From: Varroa destructor
Taxonomy: Eukaryota > Arthropoda > Arachnida > Mesostigmata > Varroidae
NCBI RefSeq assembly: GCF_002443255.2
Contig: NW_019211454.1
Coordinates: forward strand, 3,939,858 to 4,003,857
Reading direction: 5' to 3'
Length of the DNA: 64,000 nt
Below the pieces are notes generated by a model that was given only the letters and a program-made list of their open reading frames with translations, searched no databases and was not told the DNA's origin. This document shows, in pieces, positions 1 to 13,600 of the stretch (the first letter of the stretch is position 1; the number at the start of each line of letters is the position of its first letter). The translations under genes were made by a program, and so were the position numbers.

Positions 1-109
1 CGCTGCCGCCGCGGCGGCGGCGGCTGCAGTGCCGCTGTTGTGACTGAATATCCGTCTGCATTTGCTGGTCCGTTCGTTTGCAAAAACGGCAACAACAGCA
101 GCACTAGCA

Positions 110-141
<32 letters not shown>

Positions 142-417
142 TGGCAGGAGCCAGGCAGGCGACAAACAGACAGAGATACAGACAGTAGACTAAGCGAGCG
201 AGTGATAGGTAACAACAAGCAAGAAGCTGCTGCCGCTGCTGCTGCACTGCCCGTAGTAGTAGTTGTGGTCGAAGTAGTGAAATTGAGGCCACCCCACCAG
301 CCAGCGGGCAGCTGACCGACACGACGGTAGCGCTAGTAATGGTACCTGGTTGTGGTGCTGCTTCGTTTGTTCGCCGTTGTTGGGTCGGGTTCGTGCTGCC
401 AGACAGGATATAGGCAA
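1..417. repeat. GC-rich trinucleotide-repeat stretch left of the satellite
   Basis: The first 30 bases are GCC/GCG triplets, and a clean CCG run of about 11 copies lies near 109-140. Short GCT and GTA/GTT triplet runs follow near 228-275, then the satellite begins abruptly after about 417. Open frames here translate to runs of Arg, Ala or Val, which is what such repeats give in any frame, so I do not call a gene. The texture resembles the repeat-rich DNA at 36-48 kb more than the AT-rich DNA right after the satellite. It could be a 5' untranslated or promoter-proximal segment of a gene to the left, but nothing shows this directly. Confidence 0.6.
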
Positions 418-1612
418 AAAAAACGTTTCCGATAGTAGCCCTTTGGATTCTATTCTATAGAATGAGGACTCTATTCGGATGTAGGCAAAAGAAAACGTTT
501 TCGATAGAAGCCCTTTGGATTCTATTTTATAGAATGAAAACTCTATACGGATGTAAGCAAAAAAAAAACGTTTCCGATAGAAGCCCTTCGGATTCTATTC
601 TATAGAGTGAGAACAACTCGGACCGGAGGTAGGCAAAGAAACGTTTCCGATAGAAGCCCTTCGGATTCTATCCTATAGAGTGAGAACAACTCGAATCAAA
701 TGTAGGCGAAAAAAACGTTTCCGATAGAAGCTCTTTGGATTCTATTCTATAGAGTGAGAAGAACTCAGACAGGATATAGGCAAAAAAAACGTTTCCGATA
801 GTAGCCCTTTGGATTCTATTCTATAGAATGAGGACTCTATTCGGGTGTAGGCAAAAAAAAAACGTTTTCGATAGAAGCCCTTTGGATTCTATTTTATAGA
901 ATGAGAAGTCTATAGAGATGTGGGAAAAAAACGTTTTCGATAGAAGCCCTTCGGATTCTATCCTATAGAGTGAGAACAACTCGCATCAGATGTGGGCAAC
1001 AAAAAAAACGTTTCCGATAGAAGCCCTTTGGATTCTCTTCTGTAGAGTGAGAACAACCCGGATCAAATGTAGGTAAAAAAAAACGTTTTCGATAGAAGCC
1101 CTTTGGATTCTATCCTATAGAGTGAGAACAACTCGGATCGGAGGTAGGCAAAGAAACGTTTCCGATAGAAGCCCTTCGGATTCTATCCTATGGAGTGAGA
1201 ACAACTTGAATCAAATGTAGGCAAAAAAAACGTTTCCGATAGAAGCCCTTTGGATTCTATTCTAAAGAGTGAGAACAACTCGGATTAAATGTAGGCAAAA
1301 AAAAAACGTTTCCGATAGAAGTCCATTGGATTCGATTCTATAGAGTGAGAAGTCTATTCAGATGGGGGAAAAAAAACGTTTCCGATAGAAGCCCTTTGGA
1401 TTCTATTCTATAGAGCGAGAAGAACTCGGATCGGATGTAGGCAAAAAGAAAACGTTTTCGATAGAAGCCCTCTGGATTATATTTTATAGAATGAGGACTC
1501 TATTCGGATGTAGGCAAAAGAACACGTTTTCAATAGAAGCCCTTTGTATTCTATTTTATAGAATGAAAACTCTATTCGGATGTAGGCAAAAGAAAACATT
1601 TCCGATAGAAGC
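418..1612 (-). repeat. Satellite array, short inverted arm (about 17 units)
   Basis: Units of about 65-75 bp run as the reverse complement of the long arm to the right. Each reads AAACGTTTCCGATAGAAGCCC, spelled in pieces as AAACGTTTCC then GATAGAAGCCC, followed by a TTTGGATTCTATTCTATAGA-like core, a GAG(T/A)GAGAA spacer, a GATGTAGG-like linker and an A-run. Units here differ from each other more than those on the right: GATAGTAG versus GATAGAAG, TATTTTATAGAATG versus TATTCTATAGAGTG, and several unlike linkers. This is the pattern expected at the edge of an array that is homogenised less often. It ends at the fold-back junction near 1612. Confidence 0.9.
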
Positions 1613-1622
1613 GGAAACGTTT
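1594..1622. repeat. Fold-back junction where satellite orientation flips
   Basis: AAACATTTCC (1594-1603) is followed by the 9-base spacer GATAGAAGC and then GGAAACGTTT (1613-1622). The two arms pair at 9 of 10 positions. To the left every unit is in one direction, to the right every unit is in the other. The right arm starts in mid-unit, missing the usual GGGCTTCTATC part, so the switch point falls inside a unit rather than between units. Confidence 0.85.
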
Positions 1623-4600
1623 CTTTTTGCCTCATCCATCCGAGTTTTCTCCTCTATAGAATAGAATCCAAGGCTTCTATCGGAAACGTTTTTTTTTTCC
1701 ACATCCAAAGAGTTCTCCTCTATAGAATAGAACCAAAGGGCTTCTATCGGAAACGTTTTTTTTTTGCCACATCCTATCCGATTGTTCTCACTCTATAGAA
1801 TAGAATCCGAAGGGCTTCTATCGAAAACGTTTTTTTTGCCACATCCTATAGATTCTCACTCTATAGAATAGAATCCGAAGGGCTTCTATCGGAAACGTTT
1901 TTTTGCCACATCCATAGAGTTCTTCTCTATAGAATAGAACCAAGGGCTTCTATCGAAAACGTTTTTTTTGCCTCACATCCGAATAGAGTTCTCATCTATA
2001 GAATAGAATCCAAGGGCTTCTATCGGAAACGTTTTTTTTGCCAATCCAAATTGAGTTCTTCTCTCTATAGAATAGAACCAAAGGGCTTCTATCGGAAACG
2101 TTTTTTTTTGCCTCATCCTATCCGATTGTTCTCACTCTATAGAATAGAATCCGAAGGGCTTCTATCGGAAACGTTTTTTTTTGCCTACATCTATCCGAGT
2201 TGTTCTCACTCTATAGAATAGAATCCGAAGGGCTTCTATCGGAAACGTTTTTTTTGCCCACATCCAAAGAGTTCTCCTCTATAGAATAGAACCGAAGGGC
2301 TTCTATCGGAAACGTTTTTTTTTGCCTCATCCTATCCGATTGTTCTCACTCTATAGAATAGGATCCGAAGGGCTTCTATCGGAAACGTTTTTTTTTGCCT
2401 CATCCTATCCGATTGTTCTCACTCTATAGAATAGAATCCAAGGGCTTCTATCGAAAACGTTTTTTTTGCCCACATCCAATAGATTCTCCTCTATAGAATA
2501 GAATCCGAAGGGCTTCTATCGGAAACGTTTTTTTTGCCTCATCCTATCCGAGTTTTCTCACTCTATAGAATAGAATCCAAGGGCTTCTATCGGAAACGTT
2601 TTTTTTTGCCTCATCCTATCCGATTGTTCTCACTCTATAGAATAGAATCCGAAAGGCTTCTATCGAAAACGTTTTTTTTGCCCACATCCAATAGATTCTC
2701 CTCTATAGAATAGAACCGAAGGGCTTCTATCGGAAACGTTTTTTTTGCCTACATCCATCCGAGTTTTCTCCTCTATAGAATAGAATCCAAGCTTCTATCG
2801 GAAACGTTTTTTTTTTCCACATCCAAAGAGTTCTCCTCTATAGAATAGAACCAAAGGGCTTCTATCGGAAACGTTTTTTTTTTGCCACATCCTATCCGAG
2901 TTGTTCTCACTCTATAGAATAGAATCCGAAGGGCTTCTATCGAAAACGTTTTTTTTGCCACATCCTATAGATTCTCACTCTATAGAATAGAATCCGAAGG
3001 GCTTCTATCGGAAACGTTTTTTTTGCCACATCCATAGAGTTCTTCTCTATAGAATAGAACCAAGGGCTTCTATCGAAAACGTTTTTTTTGCCTCACATCC
3101 GAATAGAGTTCTCATCTATAGAATAGAATCCAAGGGCTTCTATCGGAAACGTTTTTTTTGCCAATCCAAATTGAGTTCTTCTCTCTATAGAATAGAATCC
3201 AAAGGGCTTCTATCGGAAACGTTTTTTTTGCCTCATCCTATCCGATTGTTCTCACTCTATAGAATAGAATCCGAAGGGCTTCTATCGGAAACGTTTTTTT
3301 TTGCCTACATCCTATCCGATTGTTCTCACTCTATAGAATAGAGATCCGAAGGGCTTCTATCGGAAACGTTTTTTTTTGCCTACATCCTATCCGATTGTTC
3401 TCACTCTATAGAATAGAATCCAAGGGCTTCTATCGAAAACGTTTTTTTTGCCCACATCCAATAGATTCTCACTCTATAGAATAGAATCCGAAGGGCTTCT
3501 ATCGGAAACGTTTTTTTTGCCTCATCCTATCCGATTGTTCTCACTCTATAGAATAGAATCCGAAAGGCTTCTATCGAAAACGTTTTTTTTTGCCCACATC
3601 AATAGATTCTCACTCTATAGAATAGAATCCAAAGGCTTCTATCGGAAACGTTTTTTTTGCCTACATCCAATAGAGTTCTCACTCTATAGAATAGAATCCA
3701 AAGGGCTTCTATCGGAAACGTTTTTTTTTGCCTCATCCTATCCGATTGTTCTCACTCTATAGAATAGAATCCAAGGGCTTCTATCGGAAACGTTTTTTTT
3801 GCCTACATCCTATCCGATTGTTCTCACTCTATAGAATAGAATCCGAAGGGCTTCTATCGGAAACGTTTTTTTTTGCCTACATCCTATCCGATTGTTCTCA
3901 CTCTATAGAATAGAATCCAAGGGCTTCTATCGAAAACGTTTTTTTTGCCCACATCCAATAGATTCTCACTCTATAGAATAGAATCCGAAGGGCTTCTATC
4001 GGAAACGTTTTTTTTTGCCTCATCCTATCCGATTGTTCTCACTCTATAGAATAGAATCCGAAAGGCTTCTATCGAAAACGTTTTTTTTTGCCCACATCAA
4101 TAGATTCTCCTCTATAGAATAGAATCCGAAGGGCTTCTATCGGAAACGTTTTTTTTGCCTACATCCATCCGAGTTTTCTCCTCTATAGAATAGAATCCAA
4201 AGGCTTCTATCGGAAACGTTTTTTTTTTGCCACATCCAAAGAGTTCTCCTCTATAGAATAGAATCCAAAGGGCTTCTATCGGAAACGTTTTTTTTGCCTA
4301 CATCCATCCGAGTTTTCTCCTCTATAGAATAGAATCCAAAGGGCTTCTATCGGAAACGTTTTTTTTTTCCTACATCCAAAGAGTTCTCACTCTATAGAAT
4401 AGAATCCAAGGGCTTCTATCGGAAACGTTTTTTTTTTGCCACATCCTATCCGAGTTGTTCTCACTCTATAGAATAGAATCCGAAGGGCTTCTATCGAAAA
4501 CGTTTTTTTTGCCACATCCTATAGATTCTCACTCTATAGAATAGAATCCGAAGGGCTTCTATCGGAAACGTTTTTTTTGCCACATCCATAGAGTTCTCTC

Positions 4601-7600
4601 TCTATAGAATAGAACCAAAGGGCTTCTATCGAAAACGTTTTTTTTGCCTCACATCCGAATGAGTTCTCATCTATAGAATAGAATCCAAGGGCTTCTATCG
4701 GAAACGTTTTTTTTGCCAATCCATTGAGTTCTTCTCTCTATAGAATAGAATCCAAAGGGCTTCTATCGGAAACGTTTTTTTTGCCTCATCCTATCCGATT
4801 GTTCTCACTCTATAGAATAGAATCCGAAGGGCTTCTATCGGAAACGTTTTTTTTTTGCCTACATCTATCCGATTGTTCTCACTCTATAGAATAGGATCCG
4901 AAGGGCTTCTATCGGAAACGTTTTTTTTTGCCTACATCCTATCCGATTGTTCTCACTCTATAGAATAGAATCCAAGGGCTTCTATCGAAAACGTTTTTTT
5001 TGCCCACATCCAATAGATTCTCCTCTATAGAATAGAATCCGAAGGGCTTCTATCGGAAACGTTTTTTTTGCCTCATCCTATCCGATTGTTCTCACTCTAT
5101 AGAATAGAATCCGAAAGGCTTCTATCGAAAACGTTTTTTTTTGCCCACATCCAATAGAGTTCTCCTCTATAGAATAGAATCCAAAGGCTTCTATCGGAAA
5201 CGTTTTTTTTTTGCCTACATCCAAAGAGTTCTCACTCTATAGAATAGAATCCAAGGGCTTCTATCGGAAACGTTTTTTTTTGCCTACATCTATCCGATTG
5301 TTCTCACTCTATAGAATAGAATCCAAGGGCTTCTATCGGAAACGTTTTTTTTGCCTACATCCTACGAGTTGTTCTCACTCTATAGAATAGAATCCGAAGG
5401 GCTTCTATCGGAAACGTTTTTTTTGCCTACATCCTATCCGATTGTTCTCACTCTATAGAATAGAATCCAAGGGCTTCTATCGAAAACGTTTTTTTTGCCC
5501 ACATCCGAATAGATTCTCACTCTATAGAATAGAATCCGAAGGGCTTCTATCGGAAACGTTTTTTTTGCCTCATCCTATCCGATTGTTCTCACTCTATAGA
5601 ATAGAATCCGAAAGGCTTCTATCGAAAACGTTTTTTTTTGCCCACATCAATAGATTCTCCTCTATAGAATAGAACCGAAGGGCTTCTATCGGAAACGTTT
5701 TTTTTGCCTACATCCATCCGAGTTTTCTCCTCTATAGAATAGAATCCAAAGGCTTCTATCGGAAACGTTTTTTTTTTGCCTACATCCAAAGAGTTCTCAC
5801 TCTATAGAATAGAATCCAAGGGCTTCTATCGGAAACGTTTTTTTTGCCTACATCCTATCCGATTGTTCTCACTCTATAGAATAGAATCCAAAGGCTTCTA
5901 TCGGAAACGTTTTTTTTGCCTACATCCTACGAGTTGTTCTCACTCTATAGAATAGAATCCGAAGGGCTTCTATCGGAAACGTTTTTTTTGCCCACATCCA
6001 ATAGAGTTCTCCTCTATAGAATAGAACCAAAGGGCTTCTATCGGAAACGTTTTTTTTTTGCCACATCCTATCCGATTGTTCTCACTCTATAGAATAGAAT
6101 CCGAAGGGCTTCTATCGAAAACGTTTTTTTTGCCACATCCTATAGATTCTCACTCTATAGAATAGAATCCGAAGGGCTTCTATCGGAAACGTTTTTTTTG
6201 CCACATCCATAGAGTTCTTCTCTATAGAATAGAATCCAAAGGGCTTCTATCGAAAACGTTTTTTTTGCCTCACATCCGAATAGAGTTCTCATCTATAGAA
6301 TAGAATCCAAGGGCTTCTATCGGAAACGTTTTTTTTGCCAATCCTTGAGTTCTTCTCCTCTATAGAATAGAATCCAAAGGGCTTCTATCGGAAACGTTTT
6401 TTTTGCCTCATCCTATCCGATTGTTCTCACTCTATAGAATAGAATCCAAGGGCTTCTATCGGAAACGTTTTTTTTTGCCTACATCCTATCCGATTGTTCT
6501 CACTCTATAGAATAGAATCCAAGGGCTTCTATCGGAAACGTTTTTTTTTGCCCACATCAATAGAGTTCTCACTCTATAGAATAGAATCCAAAGGCTTCTA
6601 TCGGAAACGTTTTTTTTTGCCTACATCCAAAGAGTTCTCACTCTATAGAATAGAATCCAAAGGGCTTCTATCGGAAACGTTTTTTTTTGCCTACATCCTA
6701 TCCGATTGTTCTCACTCTATAGAATAGAATCCGAAGGGCTTCTATCGGAAACGTTTTTTTTTGCCTACATCCTATCCGATTGTTCTCACTCTATAGAATA
6801 GAATCCAAGGGCTTCTATCGAAAACGTTTTTTTTGCCCACATCCGAATAGATTCTCACTCTATAGAATAGAATCCGAAGGGCTTCTATCGGAAACGTTTT
6901 TTTTGCCTACATCCTATCCGATTGTTCTCACTCTATAGAATAGAATCCGAAAGGCTTCTATCGAAAACGTTTTTTTTTGCCCACATCAATAGATTCTCCT
7001 CTATAGAATAGAATCCGAAGGGCTTCTATCGGAAACGTTTTTTTTGCCTACATCCATCCGAGTTTTCTCCTCTATAGAATAGAATCCAAAGGCTTCTATC
7101 GGAAACGTTTTTTTTTTGCCACATCCAAAGAGTTCTCCTCTATAGAATAGAATCCAAAGGGCTTCTATCGGAAACGTTTTTTTTTGCCTACATCCTATCC
7201 GATTGTTCTCACTCTATAGAATAGAATCCAAAGGCTTCTATCGGAAACGTTTTTTTTGCCTACATCCTACGAGTTGTTCTCACTCTATAGAATAGAATCC
7301 GAAGGGCTTCTATCGGAAACGTTTTTTTTGCCTACATCCTATCCGATTGTTCTCACTCTATAGAATAGAATCCGAAAGCTTCTATCGAAAACGTTTTTTT
7401 TGCCCACATCCAATAGATTCTCCTCTATAGAATAGAATCCAAAGGGCTTCTATCGGAAACGTTTTTTTTGCCTCATCTCTCCGAGTTTTCTCCTCTATAG
7501 AATAGAATCCAAGGGCTTCTATCGGAAACGTTTTTTTTGCCTACATCCTATCCGAGTTGTTCTCACTCTATAGAATAGAATCCAAGGGCTTCTATCGGAA

Positions 7601-10600
7601 ACGTTTTTTTTGCCTACATCCTACGAGTTGTTCTCACTATAGAATAGAATCCGAAGGGCTTCTATCGGAAACGTTTTTTTGCCTACCTCCATCCGATTGT
7701 TCTCACTCTATAGAATAGAATCCAAAGGGCTTCTATCGAAAACGTTTTTTTTTGCCCACATCCAATAGAGTTCTCCTCTATAGAATAGAATCCAAAGGCT
7801 TCTATCGGAAACGTTTTTTTTTTGCCTACATCCAAAGAGTTCTCACTCTATAGAATAGAATCCAAGGGCTTCTATCGGAAACGTTTTTTTTTGCCTCATC
7901 CTATCCGATTGTTCTCACTCTATAGAATAGAATCCGAAGGGCTTCTATCGGAAACGTTTTTTTTTGCCTACATCCTATCCGATTGTTCTCACTCTATAGA
8001 ATAGAATCCAAGGGCTTCTATCGAAAACGTTTTTTTTGCCCACATCCGAATAGATTCTCACTCTATAGAATAGAATCCGAAGGGCTTCTATCGGAAACGT
8101 TTTTTTTGCCTCATCCTATCCGATTGTTCTCACTCTATAGAATAGAATCCGAAAGGCTTCTATCGAAAACGTTTTTTTTTGCCCACATCAATAGATTCTC
8201 ACTCTATAGAATAGAATCCGAAGGGCTTCTATCGGAAACGTTTTTTTTGCCTACATCCATCCGAGTTTTCTCCTCTATAGAATAGAATCCAAAGGCTTCT
8301 ATCGGAAACGTTTTTTTTTTGCCTACATCCAAAGAGTTCTCACTCTATAGAATAGAATCCAAAGGGCTTCTATCGGAAACGTTTTTTTTTGCCTACATCC
8401 TATCCGATTGTTCTCACTCTATAGAATAGAATCCAAAGGCTTCTATCGGAAACGTTTTTTTTGCCTACATCCTACGAGTTGTTCTCACTCTATAGAATAG
8501 AATCCGAAGGGCTTCTATCGGAAACGTTTTTTTTGCCTACATCCTATCCGATTGTTCTCACTCTATAGAATAGAATCCGAAAGCTTCTATCGAAAACGTT
8601 TTTTTTGCCCACATCCAATAGATTCTCACTCTATAGAATAGAATCCGAAGGGCTTCTATCGGAAACGTTTTTTTTGCCTCATCTCTCCGAGTTTTCTCCT
8701 CTATAGAATAGAATCCAAAGGGCTTCTATCGGAAACGTTTTTTTTGCCTACATCCTATCCGAGTTGTTCTCACTCTATAGAATAGAATCCAAAGGGCTTC
8801 TATCGGAAACGTTTTTTTTGCCTACATCCTACGAGTTGTTCTCACTATAGAATAGAATCCGAAGGGCTTCTATCGGAAACGTTTTTTGCCTACCTCCATC
8901 CGAGTTGTTCTCACTCTATAGAATAGAATCCGAAGGGCTTCTATCGGAAACGTTTTTTTTTGCCTACATCTATCCGATTGTTCTCACTCTATAGAATAGA
9001 ATCCGAAGGGCTTCTATCGGAAACGTTTTTTTTTGCCTACATCCTATCCGAGTTGTTCTCACTCTATAGAATAGAGATCCGAAGGGCTTCTATCGGAAAC
9101 GTTTTTTTTTGCCTACATCCTATCCGATTGTTCTCACTCTATAGAATAGAATCCAAGGGCTTCTATCGAAAACGTTTTTTTTGCCCACATCCAATAGATT
9201 CTCCTCTATAGAATAGAATCCGAAGGGCTTCTATCGGAAACGTTTTTTTTGCCTCATCCTATCCGATTGTTCTCACTCTATAGAATAGAATCCGAAAGGC
9301 TTCTATCGAAAACGTTTTTTTTTGCCCACATCAATAGATTCTCCTCTATAGAATAGAATCCGAAGGGCTTCTATCGGAAACGTTTTTTTTGCCTACATCC
9401 ATCCGAGTTTTCTCCTCTATAGAATAGAATCCAAAGGCTTCTATCGGAAACGTTTTTTTTTGCCACATCCAAAGAGTTCTCCTCTATAGAATAGAATCCA
9501 AAGGGCTTCTATCGGAAACGTTTTTTTTTGCCTCATCCTATCCGATTGTTCTCACTCTATAGAATAGAATCCAAAGGCTTCTATCGGAAACGTTTTTTTT
9601 GCCTACATCCTACGAGTTGTTCTCACTCTATAGAATAGAATCCGAAGGGCTTCTATCGGAAACGTTTTTTTTGCCTACATCCTATCCGATTGTTCTCACT
9701 CTATAGAATAGAATCCGAAAGCTTCTATCGAAAACGTTTTTTTTGCCCACATCCAATAGATTCTCACTCTATAGAATAGAATCCAAAGGGCTTCTATCGG
9801 AAACGTTTTTTTTGCCTCATCTCTCCGAGTTTTCTCCTCTATAGAATAGAATCCAAGGGCTTCTATCGGAAACGTTTTTTTTGCCTACATCCTATCCGAG
9901 TTGTTCTCACTCTATAGAATAGAATCCAAGGGCTTCTATCGGAAACGTTTTTTTTGCCTACATCCTACGAGTTGTTCTCACTCATAGAATAGAATCCGAA
10001 GGGCTTCTATCGGAAACGTTTTTTGCCTACACTCCATCCGAGTTGTTCTCACTCTATAGAATAGAATCCGAAGGGCTTCTATCGGAAACGTTTTTTTTGC
10101 CTACATCCTATCCGATTGTTCTCACTCTATAGAATAGAGATCCGAAGGGCTTCTATCGGAAACGTTTTTTTTTGCCTACATCCTATCCGATTGTTCTCAC
10201 TCTATAGAATAGAATCCAAGGGCTTCTATCGAAAACGTTTTTTTTGCCCACATCCAATAGATTCTCCTCTATAGAATAGAATCCGAAGGGCTTCTATCGG
10301 AAACGTTTTTTTTGCCTCATCCTATCCGATTGTTCTCACTCTATAGAATAGAATCCGAAAGGCTTCTATCGAAAACGTTTTTTTTTGCCCACATCAATAG
10401 ATTCTCCTCTATAGAATAGAATCCGAAGGGCTTCTATCGGAAACGTTTTTTTTGCCTACATCCATCCGAGTTTTCTCCTCTATAGAATAGAATCCAAAGG
10501 CTTCTATCGGAAACGTTTTTTTTTGCCTACATCCTATCCGATTGTTCTCACTCTATAGAATAGAATCCAAGGGCTTCTATCGGAAACGTTTTTTTTGCCT

Positions 10601-13600
10601 CATCCTATCCGATTGTTCTCACTCTATAGAATAGAATCCAAAGGCTTCTATCGGAAACGTTTTTTTTGCCACATCCATAGAGTTCTTCTCTATAGAATAG
10701 AATCCAAGGGCTTCTATCGAAAACGTTTTTTTTGCCTCACATCCGAATAGAGTTCTCATCTATAGAATAGAATCCAAGGGCTTCTATCGGAAACGTTTTT
10801 TTTGCCAATCCTTGAGTTTTCTCCTCTATAGAATAGAATCCAAAGGGCTTCTATCGGAAACGTTTTTTTTTGCCTCATCCTATCCGATTGTTCTCACTCT
10901 ATAGAATAGAATCCGAAGGGCTTCTATCGGAAACGTTTTTTTTTGCCTACATCCTATCCGATTGTTCTCACTCTATAGAATAGAATCCGAAAGGCTTCTA
11001 TCGAAAACGTTTTTTTTGCCCACATCCGAATAGATTCTCACTCTATAGAATAGAATCCGAAGGGCTTCTATCGGAAACGTTTTTTTTGCCTCATCTCTCC
11101 GAGTTTTCTCCTCTATAGAATAGAATCCAAGGGCTTCTATCGGAAACGTTTTTTTTGCCTACATCCTATCCGAGTTGTTCTCACTCTATAGAATAGAATC
11201 CAAGGGCTTCTATCGGAAACGTTTTTTTTGCCTACATCTACGAGTTGTTCTCACTCATAGAATAGAATCCGAAGGGCTTCTATCGGAAACGTTTTTTGCC
11301 TACCTCCATCCGAGTTGTTCTCACTCTATAGAATAGAATCCGAAGGGCTTCTATCGGAAACGTTTTTTTTGCCTACATCCTATCCGATTGTTCTCACTCT
11401 ATAGAATAGAGATCCGAAGGGCTTCTATCGGAAACGTTTTTTTTTGCCTACATCCTATCCGATTGTTCTCACTCTATAGAATAGAATCCAAGGGCTTCTA
11501 TCGAAAACGTTTTTTTTGCCCACATCCAATAGATTCTCCTCTATAGAATAGAATCCGAAGGGCTTCTATCGGAAACGTTTTTTTTGCCTACATCCTATCC
11601 GATTGTTCTCACTCTATAGAATAGAATCCGAAAGGCTTCTATCGAAAACGTTTTTTTTTGCCCACATCAATAGATTCTCCTCTATAGAATAGAATCCGAA
11701 GGGCTTCTATCGGAAACGTTTTTTTTGCCTACATCCATCCGAGTTTTCTCCTCTATAGAATAGAATCCAAAGGCTTCTATCGGAAACGTTTTTTTTTTGC
11801 CTACATCCAAAGAGTTCTCCTCTATAGAATAGAATCCAAAGGGCTTCTATCGGAAACGTTTTTTTTTTGCCACATCCTATCCGAGTTGTTCTCACTCTAT
11901 AGAATAGAATCCGAAGGGCTTCTATCGAAAACGTTTTTTTTGCCACATCCTATAGATTCTCACTCTATAGAATAGAATCCGAAGGGCTTCTATCGGAAAC
12001 GTTTTTTTTGCCACATCCATAGAGTTCTTCTCTATAGAATAGAATCCAAAGGGCTTCTATCGAAAACGTTTTTTTTGCCTACATCCGAATAGAGTTCTCA
12101 TCTATAGAATAGAATCCAAGGGCTTCTATCGGAAACGTTTTTTTTGCCAATCCTTGAGTTCTTCTCCTCTATAGAATAGAATCCAAAGGGCTTCTATCGG
12201 AAACGTTTTTTTTTGCCTCATCCTATCCGATTGTTCTCACTCTATAGAATAGAATCCAAGGGCTTCTATCGGAAACGTTTTTTTTTGCCTACATCTATCC
12301 GATTGTTCTCACTCTATAGAATAGAATCCAAAGGGCTTCTATCGGAAACGTTTTTTTTGCCTACATCCTATCGTTGTTCTCACTCTATAGAATAGAATCC
12401 GAAGGGCTTCTATCGGAAACGTTTTTTTTTGCCTCATCCTATCCGATTGTTCTCACTCTATAGAATAGGATCCGAAGGGCTTCTATCGGAAACGTTTTTT
12501 TTTGCCTACATCCTATCCGATTGTTCTCACTCTATAGAATAGAATCCAAGGGCTTCTATCGAAAACGTTTTTTTTGCCCACATCCAATAGATTCTCCTCT
12601 ATAGAATAGAATCCGAAGGGCTTCTATCGGAAACGTTTTTTTTGCCTCATCCTATCCGATTGTTCTCACTCTATAGAATAGAATCCGAAAGGCTTCTATC
12701 GAAAACGTTTTTTTTTGCCCACATCCAATAGAGTTCTCCTCTATAGAATAGAATCCAAAGGCTTCTATCGGAAACGTTTTTTTTTGCCTACATCCAAAGA
12801 GTTCTCACTCTATAGAATAGAATCCAAGGGCTTCTATCGGAAACGTTTTTTTTGCCTACATCTATCCGATTGTTCTCACTCTATAGAATAGAATCCAAGG
12901 GCTTCTATCGGAAACGTTTTTTTTGCCTACATCCTATCCGATTGTTCTCACTCTATAGAATAGAATCCGAAGGGCTTCTATCGGAAACGTTTTTTTTTGC
13001 CTACATCCTATCCGATTGTTCTCACTCTATAGAATAGAATCCAAGGGCTTCTATCGAAAACGTTTTTTTTGCCCACATCCAATAGATTCTCACTCTATAG
13101 AATAGAATCCGAAGGGCTTCTATCGGAAACGTTTTTTTTGCCTCATCCTATCCGATTGTTCTCACTCTATAGAATAGAATCCGAAAGGCTTCTATCGAAA
13201 ACGTTTTTTTTTGCCCACATCAATAGATTCTCCTCTATAGAATAGAATCCGAAGGGCTTCTATCGGAAACGTTTTTTTTGCCTACATCCATCCGAGTTTT
13301 CTCCTCTATAGAATAGAATCCAAAGGCTTCTATCGGAAACGTTTTTTTTTTGCCTACATCCAAAGAGTTCTCACTCTATAGAATAGAATCCAAGGGCTTC
13401 TATCGGAAACGTTTTTTTTTGCCTACATCCTATCCGATTGTTCTCACTCTATAGAATAGAATCCAAAGGCTTCTATCGGAAACGTTTTTTTTGCCTACAT
13501 CCTACGAGTTGTTCTCACTCTATAGAATAGAATCCGAAGGGCTTCTATCGGAAACGTTTTTTTTTGCCACATCCAATAGAGTTCTCCTCTATAGAATAGA

